Positions 42,747 to 52,169 of a DNA stretch of 64,000 nt are shown here, one piece after another. The notes under the pieces are model-generated. The model saw nothing but the letters and a program-made list of their open reading frames with translations, was not told the origin of the DNA and did not search any database. Every line of letters begins with the position of its first letter. Positions within the stretch are counted from its first letter, which is position 1. The position numbers and the translations under genes are program-made. Where the stretch lies: NCBI GenBank assembly GCA_001689445.1, contig LUJN01000040.1, positions 19,999-83,998 of the forward strand, written 5' to 3'. The DNA comes from Bacteroidales bacterium M3 (lineage in GTDB: Bacteria; Bacteroidota; Bacteroidia; Bacteroidales; Muribaculaceae).

Positions 42747-42876
42747 GTAGGGGCGCTATACATAGCGCCCGCAGCGATGACAATCTGCAAGTTTTGCAAC
42801 ACTCCCGCTTGGCTCTGTGGTTCCTCGTGGTGGTCATTGCTTTGTCGATGCGGGCGCTATGTATAGCGCCCCTACA
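42747..42876. repeat. REP-like element pair A
   Basis: Arms 42747-42772 and 42850-42875 are perfect 26-base complements. Each starts or ends at GTAGGG/CCCTAC and contains its own palindrome GGGCGCTATACATAGCGCCC. The right arm continues into CCTACAGGGTGGAC, shared with 32931-32944. It lies about 50 bases past the ABC exporter gene. Confidence 0.85.
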
Positions 42877-42926
42877 GGGTGGACACTTTCACCTGTGCAC
42901 TTTGGACTTTGCACTCGCGAATGTGG

Positions 42927-44753
42927 TCAGAATTTCTGCATGTCGACAAGGCGGCGGTAGAAGCGGTTGAGGGCAAACAGCTCGTCATGGGTGCCGCACT
43001 CGACGATGCGGCCTTCGTGCATCACGCAGATGAGGTCGGCGTTCTTGATGGTCGACAGGCGGTGGGCGATGACGAGCGTCGTGCGGTTTTTCATCAGGCG
43101 TTCCAACGCTTCCTGCACGAGGTGCTCGCTCTCGGAGTCGAGGGCCGACGTGGCCTCGTCAAGGATGAGGATGGGTGGATTTTTGAGCACCGCGCGGGCT
43201 ATGGAGACACGCTGCCGCTGACCGCCCGAAAGGCGGCAGCCACGGTCGCCGAGCATCGTGTCATAGCCATGCTCGGTCTCCATTATGAAGTCATGGGCAT
43301 TTGCTATCTTGGCTGCGGTGATGACCTCCTCGCGGGTGGCGTCGGAAACACCGAAAGTGATGTTATTGTAGAACGAGTCGTTAAATAGTATAGCCTCCTG
43401 GTTGACATTGCCCATCATGCCGCGCAGGTCGTGGACGCGCATGTCGCGCACGTCTATGCCGTCAATCTTGATAGCGCCCTTGTCGACGTCATAAAATCGC
43501 GGCAACAGGTCGGCAAGGGTCGACTTGCCCGAGCCGCTCTGCCCCACCAGGGCCACTGTGGAACCGGCAGGTATGTGGATGTTGACATCGTTCACCACCG
43601 GCGTCTCGCCGTAGGCAAACGTTACGTCGCAATACTCCACATCCCCCTTGAAGTCCTTGATTGTCTTGGGGTTCTCCGGGTCCTTGATAGGATTTTCCGC
43701 GCCCAGGATGCGGTCGACACGCTCCATCGAGGCAAGACCCTTCTGAACGGAATACATGGCCTTTGACAGCTCTTTCGCAGGGTTTATCATGCTGTAGAAT
43801 ATCACCATGTAGTATATAAACGAGGCGGCATTTATGGTGGATGAACCCCCGAGGATGAGCGTGCCGCCAAACCACAGGACGATGGCTATCGTCACCGTGC
43901 CGAGAAACTCGCTCATGGGATGGGCGAGCGACTGGCGCCGGGCCATTCGGTTGGATATGCGGTAGAATGTCATATTCTCCTCATGGAAACGGCGTTTCAC
44001 CTTTGCCTCGGCGTTGAAAGCCTTGATAATGCGCAGCCCCCCGAGGGTCTCCTCTATGTTGCTCATCAGCAGACCCCACTGATTCTGAGCCTCAAGGCTC
44101 TGCCGCTTGAGCCGCTTGCCAATACGCCCCATAATGAATCCGGCTATGGGAAGCAGCACAAGCACAAAGAGCGTCAACTGCCAGCTTATAGCCACCATCA
44201 TGCCGAGGCATATGATAATCATCACGGGATTCTTGAACATCATGTCGAGCGACGCCATGATGGAGTTCTCGATCTCGGCCACGTCACCGCTCATGCGCGC
44301 CATGACATCCCCCTTGCGCTCGGTCGTGAAAAATCCTATCGGCAGTCCTACAATCTTGTCGTACACATAGTTGCGTATGTCACGCACAATGCCGTTGCGC
44401 ATAGGGATGACAAAGTAGGAGCTAAGATAAGTGACGCCGGTCTTAAGGGCCGTCATCACCACAAGAAGCCCCGCAAGGGCCGCAAGGGTGGCCGACGTTC
44501 CCCAGTTGAGTATCGCCTGTTGGGTGTAATAATAGAAGTTGTTGATTATCTCATCCTTCAGATCTCCGCTACCCCACGGCATAAAGCGGTATACGGTATC
44601 CTGCATCTGAAACAGCATCTCCAATATCGGTATAATCACCGCAAAGGAGAACAGCGTCAGCACCGCCGACAGGAGGTTAAAGAGGATGTTGAGTATCAGA
44701 TAACGCTTGTAGGGGGGCACAAAGCGCCGGAGAATCTTCCAAAAGTCTTTCAT
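42927..44753 (-). CDS. ABC exporter, MsbA-like (fused permease and ATPase)
   Basis: From the ATG at 44753 the protein has 608 residues. It has six transmembrane helices (about 20-320) and an ATPase domain with Walker A GQSGSGKST, signature LSGGQRQRVSIARAVL and Walker B ILILDEATSALD. This is the half-transporter layout of MsbA, the lipid A flippase, and of multidrug exporters; sequence alone cannot choose between them. Monocistronic, with a TATCTTTG promoter box upstream. Confidence 0.92.
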   Translation of the reverse strand: MKDFWKILRRFVPPYKRYLILNILFNLLSAVLTLFSFAVIIPILEMLFQMQDTVYRFMPWGSGDLKDEIINNFYYYTQQAILNWGTSATLAALAGLLVVMTALKTGVTYLSSYFVIPMRNGIVRDIRNYVYDKIVGLPIGFFTTERKGDVMARMSGDVAEIENSIMASLDMMFKNPVMIIICLGMMVAISWQLTLFVLVLLPIAGFIMGRIGKRLKRQSLEAQNQWGLLMSNIEETLGGLRIIKAFNAEAKVKRRFHEENMTFYRISNRMARRQSLAHPMSEFLGTVTIAIVLWFGGTLILGGSSTINAASFIYYMVIFYSMINPAKELSKAMYSVQKGLASMERVDRILGAENPIKDPENPKTIKDFKGDVEYCDVTFAYGETPVVNDVNIHIPAGSTVALVGQSGSGKSTLADLLPRFYDVDKGAIKIDGIDVRDMRVHDLRGMMGNVNQEAILFNDSFYNNITFGVSDATREEVITAAKIANAHDFIMETEHGYDTMLGDRGCRLSGGQRQRVSIARAVLKNPPILILDEATSALDSESEHLVQEALERLMKNRTTLVIAHRLSTIKNADLICVMHEGRIVECGTHDELFALNRFYRRLVDMQKF

Positions 44754-44782
44754 TGTTAGTGAAATGGGTGTATTTGAGCCTG

Positions 44783-44790
44783 CAAAGATA
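44783..44790 (-). promoter_or_regulatory. -7 element TATCTTTG of the ABC exporter gene
   Basis: A full TAnnTTTG match on the minus strand, 29 bases before the ATG at 44753. Confidence 0.6.
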
Positions 44791-45042
44791 CGGATTTTGC
44801 CGCACAATCCCAAATAGCCGATTTTTTACACGAATGCCCAGGTCGGGACGCGGCGTGCGGCGTGGTATTTGGAATATGGCGTGGAATTTGGAATATAATG
44901 CGTACACACTTCCATGCAGCACCGAAAATACAAGACGCTTTACAGCATTGTTTTTGAGCACAAAATTAAGCCCCGACCGCCCATATCGGCACAAAATCGG
45001 GGTGGACAAAAGGGGGACACGTCCCGAAAAGGCGGGTACAAC

Positions 45043-45073
45043 TTTTATCCGACAGGAAAACTTGGTAAATTTG
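45043..45073 (+). promoter_or_regulatory. Promoter placing transcription start at the ATG
   Basis: TTTT (45043-45046), 19 bases, then TAAATTTG (45066-45073). The ATG is at 45079, about where the -7 box predicts the first RNA base, so the message may have almost no leader. Confidence 0.55.
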
Positions 45074-45078
45074 CACTC

Positions 45079-46668
45079 ATGAAACCGACTAACCTTTTTG
45101 CACTACTGTTAATCCTTACCACCGCACTGCTGCCCGTGTCATGCGCCCATCTCCCCGAAAAGCCCACCCGCTTTTGGGACACGGGAAATGCCACCGTGGA
45201 CAGCCTGCTGACTCTTTTTGATTATTATGATTTAAGGCTCACTCTTGGGGAAGACAAAAGAGACGCGCTCGATTCCACAATTCTAACCGTGGGGACAATG
45301 AAACAGGAGGCTCCCGCCGCAGCTATGTTGGCGGAAATATGGCACAAGGAATATTGTGGCAGAGAGTCCTTTGATGCCGAGAGATGGAGGCTTGACAGCA
45401 TTGTCCTCGCCAAGACCGATACGTCAAAATCGCCATATCTTGCCGCAAGAATAAAAATGGATATGGCTAAACATATGACCCATGACCAAGAAAACCAAGT
45501 CAAAATACTTTTTGACCTCCTCCCATATTTTACCGGCATACGCGATAGCCTATTCACGGCCTATACACTGATAGCGATAGGAATAGAATACTCAAAGATA
45601 TATGATTATTCCACTTTCATCGAATGTATGCAAGAAGTCAAACGTATCATCCCGGATTCATTGCCTGAAGTGCGTGCCATTATGGATTTCAATATTGCCC
45701 AAACGCTACGGGCACGCCAGAACACCGAGCAATACATGGCAATTATTGACAGCATAAGTAAATCAAACGTAAGGTTAATACCGGAAATCGGACTCCAAAT
45801 ATATACCGACTTGTATGAACTGAAAGGAGATCCCGCGTACATGGACACTGCCGCAACATATTACACACGTATCACTGATGAAAATCAAATCCATCGGCTC
45901 TATTACCGTATACATCAGCTGCGACTATTCGATCAGCGTGGGCTTACCGACTCGGCACAAATTCGCTGTGCCGAACTAACAGCAATTATCAAGGACGGCA
46001 ACCCTTACAATGCAGAAATCATCTCTGCATTGATACGACATTATCGGCATATGGGCAATAATGCGGCAATTATCCCGCTGCGCAAGCAGGCTCATGTGGA
46101 TAGCCTATCACGCGTGGCCAGTACCAAGGCAACCAAAATGTCACATAACAAGGCATCCCAAGAGATGACCCGGCTTAGGGAAATACTACACCCAACGGAG
46201 AAAGACATCGATAACAATAAGTGGTTGTGGCTCACTATAGGCATTGTTGGCGTGATAGTGATAGGAATAGTCCTTAACACCCTCCATAGGCGCAAAAAAC
46301 GACGGCAACCCGCCCAACTGGAGGAGACGCCAACCGACAATGCAGACCGCAAGCTGGTCGCCGCAACCCTTGTCTCGGCAAGCAACGAGACCGAGGACAA
46401 GGCCGCAGTGCTTGGAGGATTTGACGTTGCGTTCAGCCGTGTGCGCCCCGGTTTCACCGATGAGCTGCTGGCTCTCCATCCCAAGCTCACGGCCTATGAG
46501 CTGCGGCTCTGCTCCCTCCTGAGCATCGGCCTTGATACCAAGGAGATAGCTCGCATACTGAGCATCAACCCCGACTCGGTGAAGAAAAGCCGCCAGCGTC
46601 TCCGCGCCAAACTCGGCATCCCCTCCGACATGACCTTCATCGAATACTTCCGCAACCTCCCCCAGTGA
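45079..46668 (+). CDS. Membrane-spanning lipoprotein regulator (helical sensor + LuxR-like HTH)
   Basis: From the ATG at 45079 the protein has 529 residues. It has lipobox LPVSC (Cys22), a helical TPR-like periplasmic region (about 35-345), one membrane helix at about 381-400 (WLWLTIGIVGVIVIGIVL), a basic stop-transfer, and a LuxR-like helix-turn-helix (about 468-520; ELRLCSLLSIGLDTKEIARIL). The design is the same as the regulator at 1999-3603, though sequences are well diverged. An upstream in-frame ATG would put non-signal sequence before the lipobox and is rejected. Target genes are unknown. The sensor half is AT-richer than the DNA-binding half. Confidence 0.85.
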   Translation: MKPTNLFALLLILTTALLPVSCAHLPEKPTRFWDTGNATVDSLLTLFDYYDLRLTLGEDKRDALDSTILTVGTMKQEAPAAAMLAEIWHKEYCGRESFDAERWRLDSIVLAKTDTSKSPYLAARIKMDMAKHMTHDQENQVKILFDLLPYFTGIRDSLFTAYTLIAIGIEYSKIYDYSTFIECMQEVKRIIPDSLPEVRAIMDFNIAQTLRARQNTEQYMAIIDSISKSNVRLIPEIGLQIYTDLYELKGDPAYMDTAATYYTRITDENQIHRLYYRIHQLRLFDQRGLTDSAQIRCAELTAIIKDGNPYNAEIISALIRHYRHMGNNAAIIPLRKQAHVDSLSRVASTKATKMSHNKASQEMTRLREILHPTEKDIDNNKWLWLTIGIVGVIVIGIVLNTLHRRKKRRQPAQLEETPTDNADRKLVAATLVSASNETEDKAAVLGGFDVAFSRVRPGFTDELLALHPKLTAYELRLCSLLSIGLDTKEIARILSINPDSVKKSRQRLRAKLGIPSDMTFIEYFRNLPQ

Positions 46669-46724
46669 TGCTCCACAAAAAGCATGCTGAAGTTGAGGGG
46701 GAGGGTATTGGAACTCACATGGTT

Positions 46725-46834
46725 GTAGGGCTGCACCCTGGTGCAGCCGCGTTTATGTGTGTAAATCGGATAACAATCATTTGTGCATGACGGCTGCATG
46801 TACGCATGACGGCTGCACCGTGGTGCAGCCCTAC
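46725..46834. repeat. REP-like element pair C
   Basis: Arms 46725-46750 and 46810-46834 are complementary at 23 of 25 positions. Each has a GTAGGG edge and a palindromic core CTGCACC..GGTGCAG. A partial third copy (GCATGACGGCTGCA) lies between them. It sits between the convergent regulator and asparaginase genes. Confidence 0.8.
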
Positions 46835-46883
46835 ATCTCGGCCGTTCCGCAACACCCTCCTATTAGACAAAAGCCAGTCTACG

Positions 46884-47924
46884 CTACAGGGTGACTTCAC
46901 CACAGAGGGAGCAGTCGAAGTAGCGGCGCACGTCCTCGCCGGCGAGGCCGAGGCCAAACAGATACATCAGCTTTGTGATGGCGGCCTCGCTGGTGATGTC
47001 ATGGCCCGATATGACCCCCGTGCTGGCGAGACGGTTACCCGCCATATACCGTTTGGAGTCGACTCCGCCGTTGACACATTGGGTGACGGTCACGATGACC
47101 ACCCCGCGCTCCACAGCTTCGGCAACCGCCTCGGTAAACCATTGGTGTGTAGGTCCGTTGCCCGCTCCGAAAGTTTTCAGCACTATCCCCTTGATGCCGG
47201 GGGCCGAGAGCTGGTGGCGCAACACCGCCTCGGTCATGCCCGGATTGAGGTCGAGGAACATCACATTGGGGTCCATGCCATACTGCACTTTAAGCGGACG
47301 CTTGGAACGCATACGCCACAAGGCGTCGGGATTGAAGTGGATACCCAGCCCTATCTTGGCGAGCGACGGGTAATTGTTGCTCTTGAACGCATTAAAGTTG
47401 TCGGCACTCATCTTGGTGGAGCGGTTGCCACGCCACAGGTAGTTCTCAAACAGGATTGCCACCTCCTGCACCATCGGCTCGCCGTTGAAGTCGCGCGCAG
47501 CGGCTATCTGCAACGCCGTGATGAGGTTTTCCTCGCCGTCGGTGCGCACCTCCCCTATCGGGAGCTGCGAGCCGGTGATGATGACCGGCTTATGGAGATT
47601 TTCAAGCATAAACGACAGTGCGGAGGCGGTATAGGCCATCGTGTCGGTGCCGTGGAGCACGACAAACCCGTCGAAGCGGTCAAAGTTGACCTCGATGTGC
47701 CGCGCTATCTCCTGCCACTTTGTGGGATCCATATCGCTGGAGTCGATAGGGGTCTGAAACTGTATATGCTCTATCTTGTAGTCGAGCATCTTTATCTTAG
47801 GCACATTGTCTATCAGGTAGTTGAAGTCAAACGGCTGGAGCGAGTGGGTCTCCGGGTTCTCAATCATACCTATCGTGCCCCCCGTATATATGATAAGGAT
47901 ATGGGGCTTTGGGGTGAATTGCAT
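46884..47924 (-). CDS. ansA: Type I L-asparaginase
   Basis: This enzyme hydrolyses asparagine to aspartate and ammonia. The 346-residue protein has the two threonine motifs of the family, IYTGGTIGM (about 12-20) and LHGTDTMAYTA (about 89-99). Without a signal peptide it is the cytosolic type I form. The C-terminal domain (VLKTFGAGNGPT) is intact. Monocistronic. Confidence 0.94.
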   Translation of the reverse strand: MQFTPKPHILIIYTGGTIGMIENPETHSLQPFDFNYLIDNVPKIKMLDYKIEHIQFQTPIDSSDMDPTKWQEIARHIEVNFDRFDGFVVLHGTDTMAYTASALSFMLENLHKPVIITGSQLPIGEVRTDGEENLITALQIAAARDFNGEPMVQEVAILFENYLWRGNRSTKMSADNFNAFKSNNYPSLAKIGLGIHFNPDALWRMRSKRPLKVQYGMDPNVMFLDLNPGMTEAVLRHQLSAPGIKGIVLKTFGAGNGPTHQWFTEAVAEAVERGVVIVTVTQCVNGGVDSKRYMAGNRLASTGVISGHDITSEAAITKLMYLFGLGLAGEDVRRYFDCSLCGEVTL

Positions 47925-48006
47925 GGGGTGTATTTAGGTTACTACTACTTAATCGTTTTCCTTAAAAAATCAGTCATCAAGCATTGTAAAATCGCAGGTT
48001 TAAGTC

Positions 48007-48095
48007 CAAGTAGGGTCGCGACCTGTCGCGACCGCAGCAATGGGAATATTGACAATCAGCCTATTCGCGGTCGCGACAGGTCGCGACCCTACTTG
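48007..48095. repeat. REP-like element pair B
   Basis: Perfect 29-base complementary arms at 48007-48035 and 48067-48095 with a 31-base loop. Each arm has GTAGGG at its outer edge and the palindromic core GGTCGCGACCTGTCGCGACC. It lies about 55 bases past the metG stop. Confidence 0.88.
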
Positions 48096-48149
48096 ACCCA
48101 TGATTCCTGACGTTTTGCAACGCCTTATGACATCACATCAAATGCTACT

Positions 48150-50192
48150 TTACCCGACCTTCACGCCGGGGGTGACGGCATCGGATGGTGAGATGACGAC
48201 GAGACGGCCGTCGCGGTCCTGGGCAGAGAGTATCATGCCCTGGGAGGTGACGCCCTTTAGCTTGCGGGGCGGGAGATTGGCGATGAACACCACCTGCTTG
48301 CCGACAAGCTGCTCAGGCTCGTAATACTTGGCTATGCCCGACACGATTGTGCGCTGTTCCATACCGTCGTCGATGAGGAACTGCAGCAGCTTGTCGGCCT
48401 TGGGCACGCGCTTGCACTCCAAGACAGTACCCACGCGCAAGTCGGCCTTCATGAACGTGTCAAAGTCCACATCCTCCGCCTGCGGCTCGGGATGCCACGA
48501 TTTGAGCTTGTTCTCCTCCTTGATGCGTGCAAGGCGCGAGGTCTGCGCCTCAATCTCGGTGTCCTCAATCTTGTCAAACAGCAACTCAGCGTCACCGATA
48601 TGGCTGCCGGCAGGGATAAGGTCGGCGCATCCGAGCATATCCCACGTGATTTTCTCGCCGCCAAGCATCTTGACGAGGCGTGCGCTCATGAACGGCAGGA
48701 ACGGCTCAAAGGCGATGGCTATGTTGGCACACAGCTGCAACGCGCAGTTCAGTATCGTAGCCACTCGCGCCATGTCGGTCTTAGCGAGCTTCCACGGCTC
48801 GGTCTCCTGCAGGTACTTGTTGCCGGCACGGGCTATCGCCATGGCATCCTGGAGGGCAGCGCGGAAATGGAATGTCTCGAGGTTGTCGGTAAGTGACTTC
48901 TTTATGGCCTCCAGCTCGTCAAAGAGGGCGCGGTCGATGGGCTGCAGCTCGGTAGTGGCGGGGACTGTGCCGCCAAAATATTTGTGGGTGAGCACGATGG
49001 CACGGTTGACAAAGTTGCCGAGGATGGCGACAAGCTCGCTGTTGTTGCGTGCCTGGAAGTCGCGCCACGTGAAGTCATTGTCCTTGGTCTCCGGAGCATT
49101 GGCCGTCAGCACGTAGCGCAGCACGTCCTGCTTGCCGGGGAAGTCGCGCAGATACTCATGGAGCCACACGGCCCAGTTGCGCGAGGTCGAAATCTTGTCC
49201 CCCTCAAGGTTGAGGAACTCGTTGGCGGGGACATTGTCGGGCAACTGGAACCCGTCGCCGTAGGCGGCAAGCATGGCGGGGAACACGATGCAGTGGAACA
49301 CGATGTTGTCCTTGCCTATGAAGTTGATGATGCGCGTCTCGGGGTCTTTCCAATACTTTTCCCACGTGTCGGGCAGCAGCTCCTTGGTGTTGGAGATATA
49401 GCCGATAGGGGCGTCAAACCACACGTAGAGCACCTTGCCCTCGGCACCCTCCACAGGCACGGGGACGCCCCAGTCGAGATCGCGGCTCACGGCACGGGGC
49501 TGCAGACCGAGGTCAAGCCACGACTTGCATTGCCCGTAGACGTTGGTTTTCCACTCCTTGTGCCCGTCGAGTATCCACTCGCGCAGCATCGGCTCCCACT
49601 TGTCGAGCGGCAGATACCAATGCTTGGTCTCGCGCAGCACAGGCTTGTTGCCCGTGATGGCCGAGCGCGGGTCTATGAGGTCGGTGGCGTTGAGCGACGT
49701 GCCGCATTTCTCGCACTGGTCGCCATACGCCCCTTCGGCATGGCAGTGGGGGCATGTACCCGTGACGTAGCGGTCGGCAAGGAACTGCCCGGCCTGCTCG
49801 TCATAGAGCTGCATCGAGGTTTTCTCGACAAACTCCCCCTTGTCGTAGAGGTGGCGGAAAAACTCGCTCGCCGTCTCGGAGTGAATCTCGGAGGTCGTGC
49901 GCGAGTAGATATCCATCGATATGCCGAGCTCTTCAAACGAGTCCTTGATTATCTTGTGGTAGCGGTCGACGATGTCCTGCGGCGTCACCCCCTCGGCCTT
50001 GGCCTTTATCGTGATGGGCACACCGTGCTCGTCGCTGCCCCCTATCATGATGACATCCTCGCCGCGCAGACGCTTGTAGCGGGCGTAGATGTCGGCAGGG
50101 ATGTAGACACCGGCGAGATGTCCGATATGCACCGGCCCGTTTGCATAAGGGAGGGCGGTGGTGATGAGGGTGCGTTTGAAGTTCTTTTCCAT
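48150..50192 (-). CDS. metG: Methionyl-tRNA synthetase
   Basis: From the ATG at 50192 the protein has 680 residues. It has HIGH (in PVHIGHLAGVY), a zinc knuckle CPHCHAEGAYGDQCEKCG, the KMSKS-equivalent GDKISTSRNWAVW, an anticodon-binding helical domain, and a C-terminal tRNA-binding OB domain (FMKADLRVGTVLECKRV). It charges tRNA-Met. It has a TAATTTTG box about 40 bases upstream of the ATG. Confidence 0.96.
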   Translation of the reverse strand: MEKNFKRTLITTALPYANGPVHIGHLAGVYIPADIYARYKRLRGEDVIMIGGSDEHGVPITIKAKAEGVTPQDIVDRYHKIIKDSFEELGISMDIYSRTTSEIHSETASEFFRHLYDKGEFVEKTSMQLYDEQAGQFLADRYVTGTCPHCHAEGAYGDQCEKCGTSLNATDLIDPRSAITGNKPVLRETKHWYLPLDKWEPMLREWILDGHKEWKTNVYGQCKSWLDLGLQPRAVSRDLDWGVPVPVEGAEGKVLYVWFDAPIGYISNTKELLPDTWEKYWKDPETRIINFIGKDNIVFHCIVFPAMLAAYGDGFQLPDNVPANEFLNLEGDKISTSRNWAVWLHEYLRDFPGKQDVLRYVLTANAPETKDNDFTWRDFQARNNSELVAILGNFVNRAIVLTHKYFGGTVPATTELQPIDRALFDELEAIKKSLTDNLETFHFRAALQDAMAIARAGNKYLQETEPWKLAKTDMARVATILNCALQLCANIAIAFEPFLPFMSARLVKMLGGEKITWDMLGCADLIPAGSHIGDAELLFDKIEDTEIEAQTSRLARIKEENKLKSWHPEPQAEDVDFDTFMKADLRVGTVLECKRVPKADKLLQFLIDDGMEQRTIVSGIAKYYEPEQLVGKQVVFIANLPPRKLKGVTSQGMILSAQDRDGRLVVISPSDAVTPGVKVG

Positions 50193-50233
50193 ATCTTTGC
50201 TGTGTATATAGTCAGGGTATATAGTCAATGCCG

Positions 50234-50241
50234 CAAAATTA
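50234..50241 (-). promoter_or_regulatory. -7 element TAATTTTG of metG
   Basis: A full match on the minus strand, 41 bases before the ATG at 50192, in the short gap after recQ. Confidence 0.55.
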
Positions 50242-50259
50242 CAAAATTGTCCGCAATTT

Positions 50260-52071
50260 CTATGAATTGATGAAGCGTTTTATCTCGTCTATGAAGCGTG
50301 CGCCGTAGCGGGCTATCTTTTTCTCCCCGACACCCTCTATCGCGGCAAACGCCTCAATGGTCGTTGGGCGCACTGCCGCCATCTCGGCAAGCGACTTGTC
50401 GGAGAAAACGATATAGGCGGGTACGCCCTCGCGGCGCGAGACGTCCGAGCGCACTTTCTTGAGGTGGGCAAGCAGCAACTCGTCGGGGCCTTCGGCGGAA
50501 GACTTGGCTTTGAGCGGCAACTGCTTGCGCGTCGGGGTGCGGTAGTAGAAGCGGGCGAGGTCGACACGCACGTTGCCGCGCAGCACCTCAAGCCCGTAGG
50601 GGGTGATTTTCAAATGGTTGCTTTCATTGTATGCGATGTCGATAAGCCCGAGCTGCAACATCTGCAGCAGGTAGGAGTTCCACTCGGCAAACGACAGGTC
50701 GCGCCCGACGCCATAGGTTTTCAGTCGGTCATAGCCGCGCTCGCGCAGCTCGGCACGCCCCGAGCCGCGAAGTATCTCTATCACCATCGTCTGCCCCGCC
50801 TGCTGGTTGGTGCGTGCTATCGCGCTCAGTGCCATCTGGGCGGGGATAGTACCGTCAAATCGCTCGGGAGGGTCGAGGCACACGTCACAGTTGCCGCAAT
50901 CGTGGTCGACAGGCTCGTTGAAGTAGCTCAACAGCACGCGCCGCCGACACACCTGCGACTCGGCAAACTCTTTCATGCGGGTGAGCTTCTCGGCATTGAG
51001 CGCCTGCTGTCCGCTCTCCTCCACAAATGCCTGCCGCGCCGCGATGTCGGCAAACGAGTAGAACAGCAACGCCTCAGCCGGCATACCGTCGCGCCCCGCA
51101 CGCCCTATCTCCTGATAGTAACTCTCGATATTGCCGGGGAGATTGTTATGCACCACCCAGCGTATGTTGCTCTTGTCGATGCCCATCCCGAATGCCACAG
51201 TGGCGCACACTACCTGCACGTCGCCGTTGATAAAGGCACGCTGCGCCGCGTCGCGCTGTGCCGCCGACAGCCCGGCATGGTAGCACACCGAGCGATAGCC
51301 GCGCCCACGCAGCTCGGCATCGGTGGTCTCGGCACTCTTGCGGCTCAGGCAATAGACTATGCCCGAGTCGTCGCGGTATTTGTCTATCAGTCCCGAGATG
51401 ATAGCCATACGCTTGGACTTACCGGGGTTTGCCATCACACGCAGGGAGATATTGGGCCGGTCGAAGGAGCTTATGAAGACACGCGGGTCGCGCAGCCGCA
51501 GCTGCTTGACGATATCCTCGCGGGTCAAGCGGTCGGCAGTCGCTGTCAACGCCATGACAGGCACGTCGGGAAAGCGACGCTTCAGCTCGTCGAGCCGCGT
51601 GTACTCGGGGCGGAAGTCGTGCCCCCACTGCGATATGCAATGAGCCTCGTCGATGGCTATAAGATTGACCTTTAGTCCCGGGCCGATACGGTCAAGTTCC
51701 AGCAGCAGCCGCTCGGGCGACATGTAGAGCAGCTTGATGCGCCCGGCATATGCCGCCGCCATTATCGTGCGGTTGGAGTCGTCGGTCTGGTTGGAGTTGA
51801 CGCTTGCCGCCGGTATTCCGTTGGCCTGCAGCGCCGCCACCTGGTCCTTCATCAACGCTATCAGCGGGGATACGACTATTGCCGTCCCCTCGCCCATCAT
51901 GGCCGGTATCTGGTAGCATATCGACTTGCCGCCGCCAGTGGGCATCAGCACCACCGAGTCGCGCCCGTCAAGGGCGGTCGTGATGACATCAAGCTGCATG
52001 GGACGGAAATCCCTGTAGCCGTAGAAACGCCGCAGCAACGCACGCGCCTTTTCCTCCACGTTGTCTTTCAT
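50260..52071 (-). CDS. recQ: ATP-dependent DNA helicase RecQ
   Basis: From the ATG at 52071 the protein has 603 residues. It has Walker A PTGGGKSICYQ, DEAH box IDEAHCISQWGHDFRPEY, helicase C domain (GRAGRDG), RQC zinc site with cysteines in SYFNEPVDHDCGNCDVC, a winged helix and a C-terminal HRDC domain (about 525-600). It unwinds DNA in recombination and fork repair. Complete E. coli-type domain order. Confidence 0.95.
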   Translation of the reverse strand: MKDNVEEKARALLRRFYGYRDFRPMQLDVITTALDGRDSVVLMPTGGGKSICYQIPAMMGEGTAIVVSPLIALMKDQVAALQANGIPAASVNSNQTDDSNRTIMAAAYAGRIKLLYMSPERLLLELDRIGPGLKVNLIAIDEAHCISQWGHDFRPEYTRLDELKRRFPDVPVMALTATADRLTREDIVKQLRLRDPRVFISSFDRPNISLRVMANPGKSKRMAIISGLIDKYRDDSGIVYCLSRKSAETTDAELRGRGYRSVCYHAGLSAAQRDAAQRAFINGDVQVVCATVAFGMGIDKSNIRWVVHNNLPGNIESYYQEIGRAGRDGMPAEALLFYSFADIAARQAFVEESGQQALNAEKLTRMKEFAESQVCRRRVLLSYFNEPVDHDCGNCDVCLDPPERFDGTIPAQMALSAIARTNQQAGQTMVIEILRGSGRAELRERGYDRLKTYGVGRDLSFAEWNSYLLQMLQLGLIDIAYNESNHLKITPYGLEVLRGNVRVDLARFYYRTPTRKQLPLKAKSSAEGPDELLLAHLKKVRSDVSRREGVPAYIVFSDKSLAEMAAVRPTTIEAFAAIEGVGEKKIARYGARFIDEIKRFINS

Positions 52072-52169
52072 AAGCTTGCAATAATAGCGCGGGGAGCCAT
52101 CAACGACCACCCGCGCCCAAAACATTTATTCTAAAAGTATTACTGTCTCTGTTGTTTATGTGACACGTC

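Larger units (their letters stand above)
42488..42926. other. 439-base intergenic region upstream of the RND operon
   Basis: It carries the RND promoter (42600-42628) and the paired REP-like element A (42747-42876). The short stretch near 42895 contains GCACTTTGGACTTTGCAC, related to the TTCAAAGT repeats near purB and gldN. No protein gene is supported. Confidence 0.6.
44754..45078. other. 325-base divergent intergenic region
   Basis: It separates the minus-strand ABC exporter from the plus-strand regulator. It holds a -7 box for each (44783-44790 minus, 45066-45073 plus) and a 16-base direct repeat at 44862-44877 and 44881-44896 (GTGG-ATTTGGAATAT, one mismatch, 19-base period), which could be an operator. 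Confidence 0.6.

Noticed and set aside
44914..45078. Upstream start for the second membrane-spanning regulator
   Set aside because: It would add 55 residues in front of a clear lipoprotein signal, and the promoter box lies within that stretch.
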